This document shows, piece by piece, positions 1 to 11,116 of a stretch of DNA of 64,000 nt. The notes under the pieces were generated by a model. That model saw only the letters and a list, made by a program, of their open reading frames with translations, searched no databases and was not told the origin of the DNA. A program made the translations under genes and the position numbers. Every line of letters begins with the position of its first letter. Within the stretch, counting starts at the first letter, position 1. Source of the stretch: Bryum argenteum (Eukaryota > Streptophyta > Bryopsida > Bryales > Bryaceae); NCBI GenBank assembly GCA_037043015.1, contig CM073329.1, positions 10,370,648 to 10,434,647 on the forward strand. Reading direction: 5' to 3'.

Positions 1-318
1 AGACCACTCGCTGGTGTGAACTGTTGAGTCGTTTGAGTACAATGAAAAATGACTGCACTATCTTTAGACTTTTGCAGCTTGGACCACAGACCACCAATGT
101 TTGTCGTTGCAGTTGCAGTTGAGCATGCAACAAAGACCTCCGCAATCTACCAAACAGAAGAACAGAGATCTAGGAAAGCGCAGACCTCAAATGTCTCTGT
201 CGCGAGTTTAAAATTGCCAAGGATGAACGTTGATGAGCGGGCAACGGGTGCGGCGCGCGGGACCCGGCCCGTCAAACCAAGGGCGGAAGGTTCTCCAACG
301 CTACTTCCAGCCACACCG

Positions 319-326
319 AACCCTAA
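319..326 (+). promoter_or_regulatory. telo-box-like motif upstream of VDAC
   Basis: AACCCTAA lies about 85 bp before the end of the first untranslated exon. Telo-box motifs are frequent near the start sites of plant housekeeping genes. It is a short match and only suggestive. Confidence 0.3.
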
Positions 327-409
327 CATCCATCGCTGGCCTTCCTATTTGGTTGCCTTGCTTTCGACGAGCGCGCTACACTTTCCCTCGTTGATTGCCG
401 TGCTCCGAG

Positions 410-997
410 GTGAGTTTTTTGCCGTCGCCATTTTGCTTCCTCATTCCTTTCATTGTCTCGGCTCCCGTCGGTCGTTGCGGATATTTTCTGGTCTTTTATT
501 CGCCTTCGTTGCGGCCGCTTTGGGGTTTGCGCCTTTTTCTCTTCGAGCGCCTTCTTTTATTACTCTTTGGTATCGATCTGGTTTGTTATATTGTGATCGC
601 GCGGTTTTTTTGGTGCATTTCCGCGCCTTGTTATGCTCTTAAAGTTTAGATATCTTTTCAGTGGTTCGTTCTTTGTCTCTTCTCCTCATGTATGTCGTCT
701 CATGAGATGTTTTGGAAGCGGTACTTTTTGTAGGTAGAGTCAATATCAGTGGCGGTGTAGATACATGTTTCGCTGGTTCCTTTGCTACAGGAGTGATGAT
801 CTGTTTTTGCGGGGCATTTTCTCGTTAGTATGGATTGCATCCGCTGTAGTGTGCGACGATGCGTCTGAATTTGCTCCCTTTTCTTCGGCAACGGACGGCA
901 GATTCTGTTTATGTCAAAGCCACACTACGGCACCCGAGTTCCGTTTATCGCAGATCTTTATTTGATCACTGATTCGTTTGTGTCTTTCTGTTTGCAG
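410..997 (+). other. Leader intron in the VDAC 5' UTR
   Basis: An untranslated first exon appears to end at 409 with GAG followed by GTGAGT. A T-rich intron runs to a TTTGCAG acceptor ending at 997, and the second exon carries 56 nt of leader before the ATG at 1054. T-rich leader introns of this kind often enhance expression of plant housekeeping genes. The splice sites are seen; the transcription start is not known. Open frames that cross this intron (about 49-642) have no family resemblance. Confidence 0.6.
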
Positions 998-1053
998 TGA
1001 CAGGCTCACCTTATTTTCTTCCTCGGCCCAAGAGGTTGACATAGCAGGTCATC

Positions 1054-2871
1054 ATGGGCAAGGGACCGGGAATGTACTCCGACATCGGCAAGAAGACCAA
1101 AGGTAAGACGCGATTTTTATCACTTTTATTCTTGTACCCTGGGCTTAGCACTCCTAAAATTATCAGTACATTCCTGTAGGATTTGCACTCCAGCTTTACT
1201 TCTTTCAAGCGAGGTCGATGAGCTCGGAGAGTGTCACATTTTAGTTCTTTGTGATGAACACAATGGGGTAGTCCCCTCAGTGCTCTTGTGTGTATCTTTC
1301 CTTTTAATCGGTTCAAAGTCGCGGTAGGGGACAGTTTACTTTGTTGTTATCAGTTCTTTACGGCCGCGAACGGACGGTTCCGTGACGGTTTTGTGCCCTA
1401 TGTCGCGATGTATATTCGGTGCCCATTTTCTCCTAGGTCAGAAGTTAAGCAGGATCGAATTTAGAGGATTTGGCTTGGACTCGTGCGACGCACGCAATCT
1501 GAAGGCCAAGGTTTTAGTGTAAATTTGTCATTATTGGAATCCTGAATGTGTGCCGTTTGCACAGATCTTCTCAACAAGGACTACACTTACGACCAGAAAT
1601 TCGTCATCACCACACACACCCAGTCTGGATTGGTAAGCCGTCTGAAACTCCGTGGCTATCGAAATTACCGCCATATTCTTTGTCGCAATGTTGTTTCTTG
1701 CCTGGTGAAGTTTCATAAAAATAGCGACATCAGATACAGGCGAATACAGAAGTACTCGCTTTCTGCTCATTCGGATTCTTTGGAGACTGGACAGAGGTCT
1801 GTTACTAAGGCACTCTTCACTTTTGCAGGCCTTCACCTCCACTGGTGTGAAGAGAGGAGAAGGATTCTCTGGAGATGTTAACACATCTTTCAAGAACAAC
1901 AACATTACCGCTGATGTGAAAGTCGACACCAAGTCGAACGTAAGTCTTGTTATTATTACTGATGGTACATATTCTATTCTTTTCACGATGCTTTACTATG
2001 TAAGCATCTTTCTCATGAAAAGCTCTGGTAATGAATCTGCAGATCTTTGCGACTGTGACCGTCGACGAGTTCGCACCAGGAGCTAAGAGTGTTTTCACCT
2101 TCACCATTCCCGACCACAAGTCCGGAAAGGTATGCAAGAAGCTAATTTCTTTGCATCCAGATATTCAATTTGCGGGTAAGTGGACTTAAAAGCTTAAGTG
2201 TTCCTGTGACCTGATCAGCTGCGTGTTTTCTATGCACAGCTTGAGCTTTTGTACAAGCAAGACTTCTGCGGTATTAGTGGCAGCATTGGGTTGACGCCCA
2301 CTCCCATCGTTGAGGCCACTGGTGCCATCGGAAGCGAAGGATTCTCTGTTGGTGGTGAGCTTGCTTTTGATACCGCATCGGGATCCCTCATCAAGTACAA
2401 CGCTGGTCTCGGATTTGTGAAGCCCGACTTCAACGCCTCCTTGATCTTGTATGACCTCTTCTCGAATCAACAACTGCCTTGATCGACCGAGTTTTTGTTC
2501 TAAAATGTTGTGCTCTTCATCGCATTTGCATCAAGTTCTTTACTGATAGGTGACCTTCTTGTAGGGCTGAGAAGGGTGACCTGCTCAAGGCTTCGTACCT
2601 GCACACAGTGAGCCCAGTATCCAGGACAACTGTGGCCGCTGAGATTGCCCACAGGTTCTCAAAGAACGAGAACACCTTCACCGTAGGAGGCCTTTACGAG
2701 TTGGACACTTTGACCACAGTGAAGGCACGGTTGAACAACCATGGAAAGTTGGCCGCTCTTCTGCAGCACGAGTGGAGGCCCAAGTCCCTGATCACGTTCT
2801 CCGGGGAGGTGGACACCAAGTCGTTGGATAAGACTGCGAAGATTGGTTTGGCGCTGGCTCTGAAGCCTTGA
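1054..2871 (+). CDS. VDAC: Mitochondrial outer-membrane porin (VDAC), six coding exons
   Basis: The voltage-dependent anion channel is a 19-strand beta-barrel that passes metabolites and ions across the outer mitochondrial membrane. Coding exons are 1054-1102, 1565-1632, 1829-1939, 2043-2129, 2240-2448 and 2565-2871. All junctions are GT-AG and the sum is 831 nt, giving 276 aa, the usual plant VDAC length. The N-terminus MGKGPGMYSDIGKKTKDLL matches the family's amphipathic helix region. The eukaryotic porin signature is visible as YELDTLTTVKARLNN in the last exon, and the protein ends GLALALKP as plant VDACs do. The ATG at 1054 follows a 5' leader intron. The donor at 2449 had to be chosen inside an open frame: reading through gives a false stop at 2480, while splicing restores the conserved AEKGDLLKASYLHTVSP segment. 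No lesion is seen, so the gene looks functional. Confidence 0.96.
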
Positions 2872-3349
2872 AGGATGATATTTGTGATTCTCTCTCTGTC
2901 AGTTTCCCCCTGGGTGGTGGTTTAGGGGTTAATGATATGCTGCGTTGTGATTTTTGCCTCGGAAGTTGTGACTGCAAACCCTGCGTTCATTATTCTCACG
3001 CAGGGCTAGCGAAGTCTCACCCAGAAGAGAATAAGCATCTGGTCTGGAATGCTGCACAAATTTTAATGGACGGGAAGATTTCATGGCTTTCTGAAATGAG
3101 TTCAAACAACTTCGTTCTCAGAGATGGTCTCAGTCCGGTCCTTCGTAATCACTTGCCGTTCTGTCATCCTCCCCCTTCTCAGTGATCATGTCGATGAGCC
3201 TGCCATTGCCGAATCTTCTAGTTTTCGTTACGCAGATGTTCTCGAGTCAGTCAGTTTTGGTAGAAATGGTGTTATCGGTAGTAATGTTAGTTGCAGGTTG
3301 TAGCACAAACTGGTAGTTATGTTTCCTTTTGTTGGACAATTTGTAATTG

Positions 3350-3355
3350 AATAAA
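3350..3355 (+). terminator. VDAC polyadenylation signal
   Basis: AATAAA lies 479 nt after the VDAC stop in an AT-rich tract and is followed by a T/C-rich stretch. It is the only canonical signal in this 3' flank, so the transcript probably ends near 3370-3390. Confidence 0.5.
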
Positions 3356-3375
3356 TCCTCACACTTTCAACATCC

Positions 3376-5045
3376 CGTTACATCAGGTTAGAGTAGATTC
3401 TCTCCTACGAGAAACGGAAGATGGAGTACCTCGTGCTTGTCGCTTGTGATATCTGCATGGAGCACTTGTCACTTCCCTTGGCTGTCACTTGCACTTGTGC
3501 TTTGTCTACCCTTGACATGTTGGAGCCAGGTAGGCAGGCACTGGTCCCTATGGCCACATGTGCGATAGTGTCTTTCGGCATGGCACTATACGACGTGCTA
3601 AAGAATGTCATGCACAAGCTGGGATGACACTACAGGTGTTGATGTAGGATAACACGCACAAGCTACTCCCTCAGCTCTCTTACTGGAACTCCAAGCATCT
3701 ACAGTATGCCTCCATGTATTGGGGGGAAATAGATCTTATTCGGATGCCTTGTAGAATGTAGCATGTTCTTGAGTAACAGAGATGCAATCGTGACACGAAG
3801 TAAAAAGGTGAGATACTTATGAGAAAATTAAGAATCAGTGTTAATCAGTGATACGAGCATTTTCCGGGGGCAAGGGAGGGGGAGGGGCTAAGAGCTCCAT
3901 GTATAGGCTTAACATGTCAAGGAGTAGGCTTCTAAAGTAATTTGGGGCCGTAGGAATTTACGGTTTCATTTTTTATTCCAAAATTATCAAATATGGTCGT
4001 CGAAAATTCCAAAGATTGTGAAGAAAAAATCTCATTGGCTGATGAGCCTCCAAGAAATGTTGGTAACGTTGGTAGCACTAGTTTAATGGTGCCCGAAAAT
4101 TAACTGGTCATCATTTTAGTACCTTTGTGATTCTTCTGTGATACTTATGTGATGTCCGTTAAGCCTACGTGATATCTAGGTAATTTTTCAACTTTGAATC
4201 TTAAGAAATCGCATTATTTACTACAAAATTGATATTTGTTCATTTCATTTGGTTGATTGACAACTACTTGCCACTTTGATTATTGACCTATTTATTGTCA
4301 AGTTTATAAAATCATGAATAAGGCTTGCATGGGGTGAAAGTATTGAGAGCAACAATACTTCACTTACACTATAGACAATTATAATGATTTGGCAAATTTT
4401 GAAAGAAAGAGTTGCCTGGAGGCACCCATTATTTGACTTTTAAATGACACAAACTCCACTAAAAACGTTCATTCCATCTGACGAGCAAGTCAATGTAAAC
4501 AATATAACCTTTTTGATTGAGAATGTTGGAGTTTGACCAAGAGTGTCCCCCCTTATTTCTGCCTGTTTAAAAGTTGGTTGTAGCCATTAGATTCATTGTC
4601 TATCATTGTAAAGCAACTGGTCTATGACTAGCCTTGTTGTAATCTAGTTGGTCTAAAATCACCTCTTGAAATTGCCTTGGAAGGATATTCTGCCGTATTT
4701 GAGTTTGAATGTTTATTAGTTCAATAACAAAAAAAAGAAAAAAAAGAAAAATTCTTAGAAGACCACACGAAAAACTACAAATTGTAAATGAAACCAGACG
4801 ACACCAACTTCAATGTGCACAAATGAATGAACTTCATAATGTAATTTCAGTTTTGAGGCCTTTAGAATTCCCAATCAACCATAATATGGTTGTTTGGGTT
4901 CTTAGGGGATAATCTATGCATGAAGGTCTTCGTATAGTCTTTTGAGCAAAACTCCATGAGCGCTATGAAACGCACATAAGGTTTTCTCCCTATGCCTTTA
5001 TGGTTCAATCAATGAAGATATTTATTTTTATTGTTATGTTGTCTT
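3376..5045. other. Intergenic, no gene recognised
   Basis: AT-rich DNA downstream of VDAC. The only open frames are short (68 aa or less) and have no recognised domain. A purine-rich run lies at about 3870-3895 and an A-rich microsatellite-like stretch at 4728-4752. The TTAA-bounded element starting at 5046 ends the interval. Confidence 0.6.
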
Positions 5046-6022
5046 TTAACCCCTAAACGTCCCTAGTGTCGAAAAACGACATTTTGGATGAAGGGCAGAA
5101 ACTTTGAAGAGCCATAACTTCTTCATCCAAACTCCGTTTTTGACAAAATCACTTGGGTTAGGTCACAAATCAAGTCTAGTTTATGTGGTAAAAATTGCAG
5201 ACTCATTAAATAAAGTATGAATAAATGGCATGGATTTTAGTGAAGACAACTTTTGTTTTTGGGTTTTCAAACATTCGGCATGTTTTACCATTGCAAGCCA
5301 ATTATGTGAAATCTAAAATAGTTTTTCATGAATTTTTTTTCATAGGTATGATATTTAGATGCATCCCAACAACTTTGTAGTTGGAAGTTTTTTGATCTAA
5401 ATAACTTTGGTATTGGCTTTGCAGTGATGTTTCAACAATGAAAAAAGTGAAAAAATGAATGATTTTTGAAGAGCTAGATCTCCTTCATCCACCGTTAGAT
5501 TTTGACTTTATTTTTTGAGATGGATTCCAATTATAGTCTATTTTTAGTGGTAGAAACCTTGACCCAATCGAGGATATATCAAAGAAAAAGCATGGATTTG
5601 AGTGCGAGAGGTCTAGTTTTGGACTATTTTTCCTTTGTAAAATTTTTGCGTTTTCACGACTACAAGGCTACTATTTGAGCCAAGATTTTTTTTTGATGAA
5701 TTTTTTGGTACAAGAGTGTCTTTGAGATGAAGATGAACAACTTTCTAGTTGCTGAATTTTTGATTGCAAATTTCATGTTGGTAGTATTTTCACTTCAAAG
5801 TGAAAATGATGGTATTTTGTAGCCTGTTTTGCGCACTAATATGTTATGATCTTGCAATCTATAAGGTCCCATGAGTCAAGTTTTGGTCCACATGATCTAC
5901 TACAAGTCTATTACAAGTTTGTACGGTTGAGATCTTAAAAGCTTATCTTTATTTTCATCTATATCACTTTTTTTGAAAACGAGTTTTTGGCTAAAAATAC
6001 CCCAAGGACGTTTAGGGGTTAA
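5046..6022 (+). mobile_element. TTAA-bounded non-autonomous DNA element, family A copy 1
   Basis: The element is bounded by TTAA on both sides (5046-5049 and 6019-6022). Its terminal inverted repeat is CCCCTAAACGTCC at 5050 and the reverse complement at 6006-6018. A small palindrome TGTCG-AAAAA-CGACA lies just inside the left end. There is no transposase frame, so it would need to be mobilised in trans. A near-identical copy in opposite orientation sits at 32445-33424. TTAA target plus CCC-starting ends is the pattern of the piggyBac superfamily; that assignment is inference from boundaries only. Confidence 0.75.
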
Positions 6023-6546
6023 TCACTTTTTAGTTCACTATGTGTTAGAAAGCAAATCAAATAAAAGATCCTCTGAGGCAACTCTTTCTTTTGAACTTGC
6101 CTAAACCACTATAATATTTCTATTGTCTTCATAAAGTTGATATATATGTGCTCACTTGCTCATTCCAACCTTCATAAATAATTTCGTAGACCTTCAATCT
6201 TTTAAGATGAAAAAATAAATTGTACATAACCATATACTTAAACATATCTTGAAGGGGAGCCTTCATGTAGTTTTGAATAAAGCTATAATTATTGGTGGAA
6301 GCACAGAGATAAAATTAATTTATTGGAGCCCAATTTCCATAAATGAATTTGGTTCTCTCAATCTACAGGGTAAAATTACTTAATATTTTTGTGTAGCTTC
6401 TCAAATTATTGCTTCCAAATATCCTACGGTTTGGATCTTGCATATTATCTTTTGAAAAATCCTTAGAAGAAATTCATTGTCTTCCTCATTAGGGAGAAAA
6501 TTGAAGATTGCTACCTCTTGGGGCTTTAGAGGTTGACACATTATTG

Positions 6547-6932
6547 TACATAAATAAGAGGCACCACAAGCCTTGGCTTGGTGGTTGGGGCTCATGGCCC
6601 CCAATGAGGAGGTCTTGGGTTCCATTCCCCATGCCGGCGTGGTGCTCACCACTATAGTCCACCCAACTATTGTGGGGGGTCCTTGGACCTTGTTGTATGG
6701 GTACCTCAAAGTCCTTTGGGGGGACACTATGTCAAGTATCCTCAAGGCACTAGTAACTAGGCTAAAAACTAGCGTAGTTAGAGTGTCCACCCTCGAGAGG
6801 GGGAAGTAGTATTGTTCCAATTTCCCCTTGTCCGGTGGCCATCGGGATATTAGCATTACGAACGGACACTTCATTCACGCCGGCCCCTTAGAAAGGGACC
6901 GGAGTTTCTATCTATCTATCTACATAAATAAG
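6547..6932 (+). mobile_element. tRNA-derived SINE with 12-bp target-site duplication
   Basis: The body (6559-6920, 362 bp) is flanked by perfect direct repeats TACATAAATAAG at 6547-6558 and 6921-6932. Near its 5' end it carries Pol III promoter-like boxes: TGGCTTGGTGG (6574-6584, box A) and GGTTCCATTCC (6618-6628, one mismatch to box B GGTTCGANTCC). It ends in a short TCTA simple repeat instead of poly(A). These are the hallmarks of a SINE copied by LINE machinery. The last 100 bp recur at 31579-31681 and a shorter tail at about 28671-28700. A 78-aa frame inside it is not a gene. Confidence 0.85.
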
Positions 6933-7431
6933 CTTTTTAAATTAGGAGTAGTGTAATTTGGTCAAGAATACCACATGTGAGACTTGGACCCTCCTTGCCT
7001 TCGTCAAAAAATCCACGGAATGGCACTTTTAGAGGGTGTTAACCTTATACAAATGGTGAAGTTTAGATTGCCCCATAAATTGGCCTCAAAGTATTCAAGG
7101 AAGATTCCTTGCTATATTTGTGTTTGAAGGCTTTGAAGAGATTATCTAAAAACCTACATAAATTGCAAACAAAAGTAGAGTGACCAAACTTCAGCTTTAT
7201 AGGAAGAAAAAATCAAAGATATCATGATTTTATCATGAAAGGTTAAATATTTGATTTGGACATCTGGACTTCAAGGGGTTTGATACACACTAATAAGAGG
7301 CTTCAACGCCCTTTCGAGGGTTTAGTAATTAGTACTCAATTTGGCTTTTGAGAACCTTGAAAGGCTAATTGCTTTTTATTGAGAACGACCCTCAAGGCTA
7401 TTTTGGTCTCGGAAGTAGGGTAGTCGCTTCC

Positions 7432-7438
7432 TATAAAA
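7432..7438 (+). promoter_or_regulatory. TATA box for the UBC27-like gene
   Basis: TATAAAA lies 165 bp before the ATG at 7603, which would leave a leader of roughly 135 nt. The stretch 6933-7430 before it holds no recognisable gene. Having its own TATA box suggests the intronless copy may be expressed. Confidence 0.4.
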
Positions 7439-7602
7439 GAAAACTTTCTCACCATGTTTTTCACTTGTCTTCTTTTTCCTACTGCTTTTTCTCTTGAGCT
7501 TGTAGTTGGTGTTGTCTCCCTTTGGCCACTTGCTTTCCACAACTTATTTTTGTTTCATTGTCCTTCAATACTCTTACTAGCTAACAATTCGGAGTCGTCA
7601 CG

Positions 7603-8082
7603 ATGGTGAAGCCATCAAGAGTCCGCAAGGAGCTGAAGGAGCTTGCAGAGATTACACGGGACAAAAACATTCCCGGAATGAGTATCGAATTCTTAGACGA
7701 GGACTTCAAGCACATGTGCGGTATCATCGAGGGAGCCGCGGGTACTCCATACGAGGGTGGTGAGTTCGTTGTGGATATCTCTTTGCCATCAGATTATCCG
7801 TTCAAGCCGCCGCAGTTGCGGTTTATTACAAAGGTGTGGCATCCAAATGTGAATAGCGAGACTGGCTCCGTTTGTGTGGGATTTAAAGATTGGAGTTCAG
7901 TTTTGACGCTTAGGGTTGTCTTGCTCTCGCTTCAAGGTCTTCTCTCCACCCCGGAGCCGAATGATCCTGAGGATGCATTCGTTGCACAACAGTATATAGA
8001 AGACCATGCAACCTTCGAGAAAACTGCTACGTGTTGGACAAAGGCATTTGCTAGCAAGAAGGATTGTATTGTAAATGAGTAG
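7603..8082 (+). CDS. UBC27/UBE2K-like ubiquitin-conjugating enzyme, intronless, no UBA domain
   Basis: An E2 enzyme takes activated ubiquitin from E1 onto a catalytic cysteine and passes it to substrates with E3 ligases. The 159-aa frame covers the whole UBC fold. The TPYEGG strand is at residues 48-53, YPFKPP at 65-70, FITKVWHPN with the HPN motif at 80-82, and the catalytic Cys at 91, nine residues after the HPN Asn as expected. LRVVLLSLQGLLSTPEPNDP follows, as in the UBC27/UBE2K class. Two features are odd. The segment after the Cys reads CVGFKDW, two residues shorter than the usual CLDILKDQW. The protein also stops after the UBC fold, while UBC27 proteins (about 190 aa) add a C-terminal UBA domain. 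It has no introns and lies between repeats, so a retrocopy is likely. The frame is intact, but activity is uncertain. Confidence 0.8.
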   Translation: MVKPSRVRKELKELAEITRDKNIPGMSIEFLDEDFKHMCGIIEGAAGTPYEGGEFVVDISLPSDYPFKPPQLRFITKVWHPNVNSETGSVCVGFKDWSSVLTLRVVLLSLQGLLSTPEPNDPEDAFVAQQYIEDHATFEKTATCWTKAFASKKDCIVNE

Positions 8083-9480
8083 AAAATACTTTTGTAGTGA
8101 AGATGGGGTTATGGAAGGGCACACCTAAGTTGGCACTTAAGTTGGTGACAAGGTGTCAAGGTGTAGGATGATGTTTAGAATGTAGTTATTTTATTTTGTT
8201 CTTTTATTTGATTGCTTGCGCTCATGACATGGATCGTGTTTGGCCTTGCAATCATCAACAATTTTATAAAGGAGGGTGATTGAAATTCAGTGGTGTTTTT
8301 CTTTGTGCCTTTTTTATTACTCCATGTTCAAACACATGTTTGAAATCTACCCATAATGTTTTGATAAGTAGGAATGAGCAATTGCCAACCTATAATCTCA
8401 TTCAAGAGCAATTCAACTTGACAAAACCAATGCTACCAAAAGGAACTAGGAATCACTTTCTATTTGCTCTTAATGTCCTTTTATCTCTTGCATCATTTGA
8501 ATTTTTGTCAATCTTTTTTTTTTCTTTCTTTCTTTCTAGTTTTTTTTTTTTTTTTTTCCTTACCCCTTACTATGTTTCTAAGAATTCCTTGATACAATGT
8601 GTCAAGTGTTGTAAGGTGGAACCTTTTCAAGAAAAATTGTTTTTGGAAGATTTAAGTTGTTTTCTAGTCTTTTGTAGTAAATAGCGTGCTTGTAAAGAGA
8701 AGCCAAATTTTTAGAAGGATATTGCAAAAATAGAATAGCCTATTGAGATGGAAGAATTCTAATTATATAGTAGGCTCTTGAGATGGAAGAAACTCCTATC
8801 ATACTTATATGGTATAGTTTAGATGGCAAATCTTCTTGAGGTGCGGCGTAGTGAACCATTCTCATTGCCAACATATTTAATTCCACTATCGATTACCCTT
8901 CATGAAGCATTAAGTGTGTTAGTGGTTGAAATGAGGATGCTTTCGGAGAAAAAATCATGTAGTGGAGAAATTTGTTTGAATTAAGATGCTTTTGGAAGAT
9001 ATCAAATAGTCATATTGCATTGGAAAAATACCCCTTCTATCACTACAAAACAAACATTTGAGTTATAGAAAACAAGCTATATTGGAATTATTATTTTTTA
9101 ATAAAAGGTTGGTTGGTTTTTGACAAAAAACTATAGGTGAAAAGCTCTTGAGCTGAAATTTTAATGAATAGAGTACCATGGTTACATGTAAAGAAGTAAT
9201 ACTTTACAAAAGGGAAAACCTCAAATATTGGTGAAGCTTAGAGTATTCTTGAACCTAATCAAATTTCAATTGCCTGCAAGCCTTCTAAACTTTGTGACAA
9301 CACTTTACAACCTCTTATTATTGTAAAGGTTATGAGATATGTTTAAATGCCACATTTTTACTTTTGCTTTTTGTTTGGGTGTATCGAAGTTGTAAGCTTT
9401 GGTGGCCAAGAAAAGTGCACACGTGGGTTACATGCTTTGTAGTGCTTGGAGGCTATATCATGCTATGTTTGAGGAGATTT
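8083..9480. other. Intergenic, no gene recognised
   Basis: AT-rich sequence after the E2 gene. A poly-pyrimidine run (8508-8565, mostly T) breaks a 134-aa frame that has no family resemblance. No terminal repeats or RNA genes were recognised. Confidence 0.5.
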
Positions 9481-9484
9481 TAAC

Positions 9485-10570
9485 CATTTTTTTGAACCCT
9501 AAAAGTTCCTTAAAATCGTGATTGAGTTTTGCGGCTTCTTAGCAACCTAAGTGAAGTACTTCAAAATGGTCAAAGTTTTCCACTTATTTTTTCTTTTATG
9601 ACAATGGGTGAAAATTAGATGGAATATCATGTAGTAATATCTTTAGTCATGTCACTTATACTTGAACCAATTTGAAACTTTTAACCCATAAATTGGGCAA
9701 ATTAGATAACGATAAGTTTTGAGGAGCTATATCTCCTTCATCCACCACAGATTCATTTGCGACTGGGCTTTTGCATATACGTATCTGCTAGTTCAAAAAA
9801 GCAGTTTCTATGCAATCTAGAAAGGATTAAGCCATCTGAACCTTTTTCCACAAAGCCAAGAAAGCAGCTTTTACGAGTAATATCCCAGGCTTACCTTGAA
9901 TACTTTTATAGTAGTAAACCAGAAATTTAGGATCCGATAGAATTATCTTCAATCCATTATAGCGTTTTTGGTTGTTTTTACAATTGTTTACTATTAATAT
10001 GGGCATATGTACAGCCTCGTTTTCTTAACCATTCTTCTGATTTCTTTGAAGAGGCCTGCGAGAGTAACTTTTTTTGCCCAAAACTAATGAAAACGGTTGA
10101 ATTTGGACTTTCTTTTTTGGGATGAATTCCAATAAGAGTCTGGTTCTAGTGATAAAAACCTTGAAAAAATCTAAAAAGTATTGCAAATAAGGCATAGATT
10201 TGAGTGCAAAGGGTTGAGTTTTGGACTATTTCTCATTTGTAAAAATTTTGGCAGTTTTCACCATTGCAACTTTGCAAGGTCATTATTTGCACAAAGAAAA
10301 TTTTCTCATAGGCTTTTTGTGTTTAGAGGTGTCATTAATTTCTTATAATTTTTTAAACAATCAACTCAAATGAAGACAATCATAAACCCAAATGTTTTAT
10401 TGTTGGAATTTGGACTCATAGGTCTTTCAAAAATGGCTCACATTAAGACTCGATTCTACAAAATCTGACTTTTGATCTATATATTCAACTAGAGTTCCAT
10501 ATTTGTAAAATCAACATTTTTGTTTTGGGTCAAAAGAACCCACATTAAGCTCTAATCAACCTTAGACATT
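9485..10570 (+). repeat. Degenerate copy of TTAA element family A
   Basis: Stretches around 9710-9760 (a run ending in ATCTCCTTCATCCACC) and 10095-10270 (TTTGGACTATTTCTCATTTG and neighbours) match internal parts of the element at 5046-6022 in the same order and orientation. The ends are weak: AACCCTAAAAG near 9497 on the left and nothing clear on the right. It is an old, rearranged copy without coding capacity. Confidence 0.45.
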
Positions 10571-10686
10571 AACTCCATACCCTTTGGAAAGGCCTTGATA
10601 CGATCGAGAAATGTACAAGGCTTGAACATTCATACGCTTGTCAAAGGCCCTCCTGGCGTTCAAAGGGCTTACCTACTCTTCACCGT

Positions 10687-11016
10687 CTACAGTTTCATTT
10701 GAAGAATTTGTTCCCGCGTCCATTTTGCCATTTTCTTCTCAAAACAATACACGTCCAAATTACTTCGTTTGTAATGTTCCCGTAGAAGCTCATTCCATTT
10801 CTCAATATCACTATTAATTTTATCAGAGTCACTCTTTTGATTCTTAAACAAAGGAATCACTTCAGTGTTGTTGTTTTCCTTGTGCAAATTCTTCGGTTCA
10901 ACTTGGGCACTCTTGAGCAATTCTTTGCAAATTTGGCAAAAATATGGCCTTCGTCCCGGAGCCTTCCAAGGGCAGGGCGGTAAATTAGCGCAACTAACAT
11001 AAAATGTTCCTTCCAT
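10687..11016 (-). CDS. Hypothetical small Cys-rich protein, possibly a gene fragment
   Basis: A 109-aa open frame starting at the ATG at 11016. It has four cysteines spaced C9-x5-C15-x11-C27-x2-C30, which could bind one zinc ion, followed by a Lys/Glu/Asn-rich, probably helical C-terminal half ending KWTREQILQMKL. I do not recognise the family. An in-frame extension to 11073 lacks a second ATG. The Tc1 element begins only 100 bp upstream, so a longer gene may have been interrupted or the 5' exons displaced. It could also be a chance frame in AT-rich DNA. Confidence 0.3.
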   Translation of the reverse strand: MEGTFYVSCANLPPCPWKAPGRRPYFCQICKELLKSAQVEPKNLHKENNNTEVIPLFKNQKSDSDKINSDIEKWNELLREHYKRSNLDVYCFEKKMAKWTREQILQMKL

Positions 11017-11116
11017 TTTAACACTTTTTTCACTTAGGGAACAAATATTCTTGGTGTGTAATAAAACTGGCAATGATCAACCCAAATAATAAGATCCCAA
11101 TATTTTGGAAGATATA

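Noticed and set aside
49..642. 197-aa open frame upstream of VDAC
   Set aside because: It crosses the leader exon and leader intron of VDAC, has no recognisable domain, and its hydrophobic C-terminal half comes from the T-rich intron.
2249..2482. VDAC exon 5 reading through to the stop at 2480-2482
   Set aside because: The GTATGA donor at 2449 and the acceptor at 2564 restore the conserved family sequence in phase; the read-through tail is unlike any porin.
6573..6809. 78-aa frame at 6.6-6.8 kb, and the same region as a tRNA gene
   Set aside because: The box A/B-like sequences belong to a SINE head with target duplications; a full tRNA cloverleaf cannot be drawn, and the frame is incidental.
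8280..8684. 134-aa frame downstream of the E2 gene
   Set aside because: It runs through a poly-T tract giving a run of Phe/Ser; it has no family resemblance and no supporting start context.
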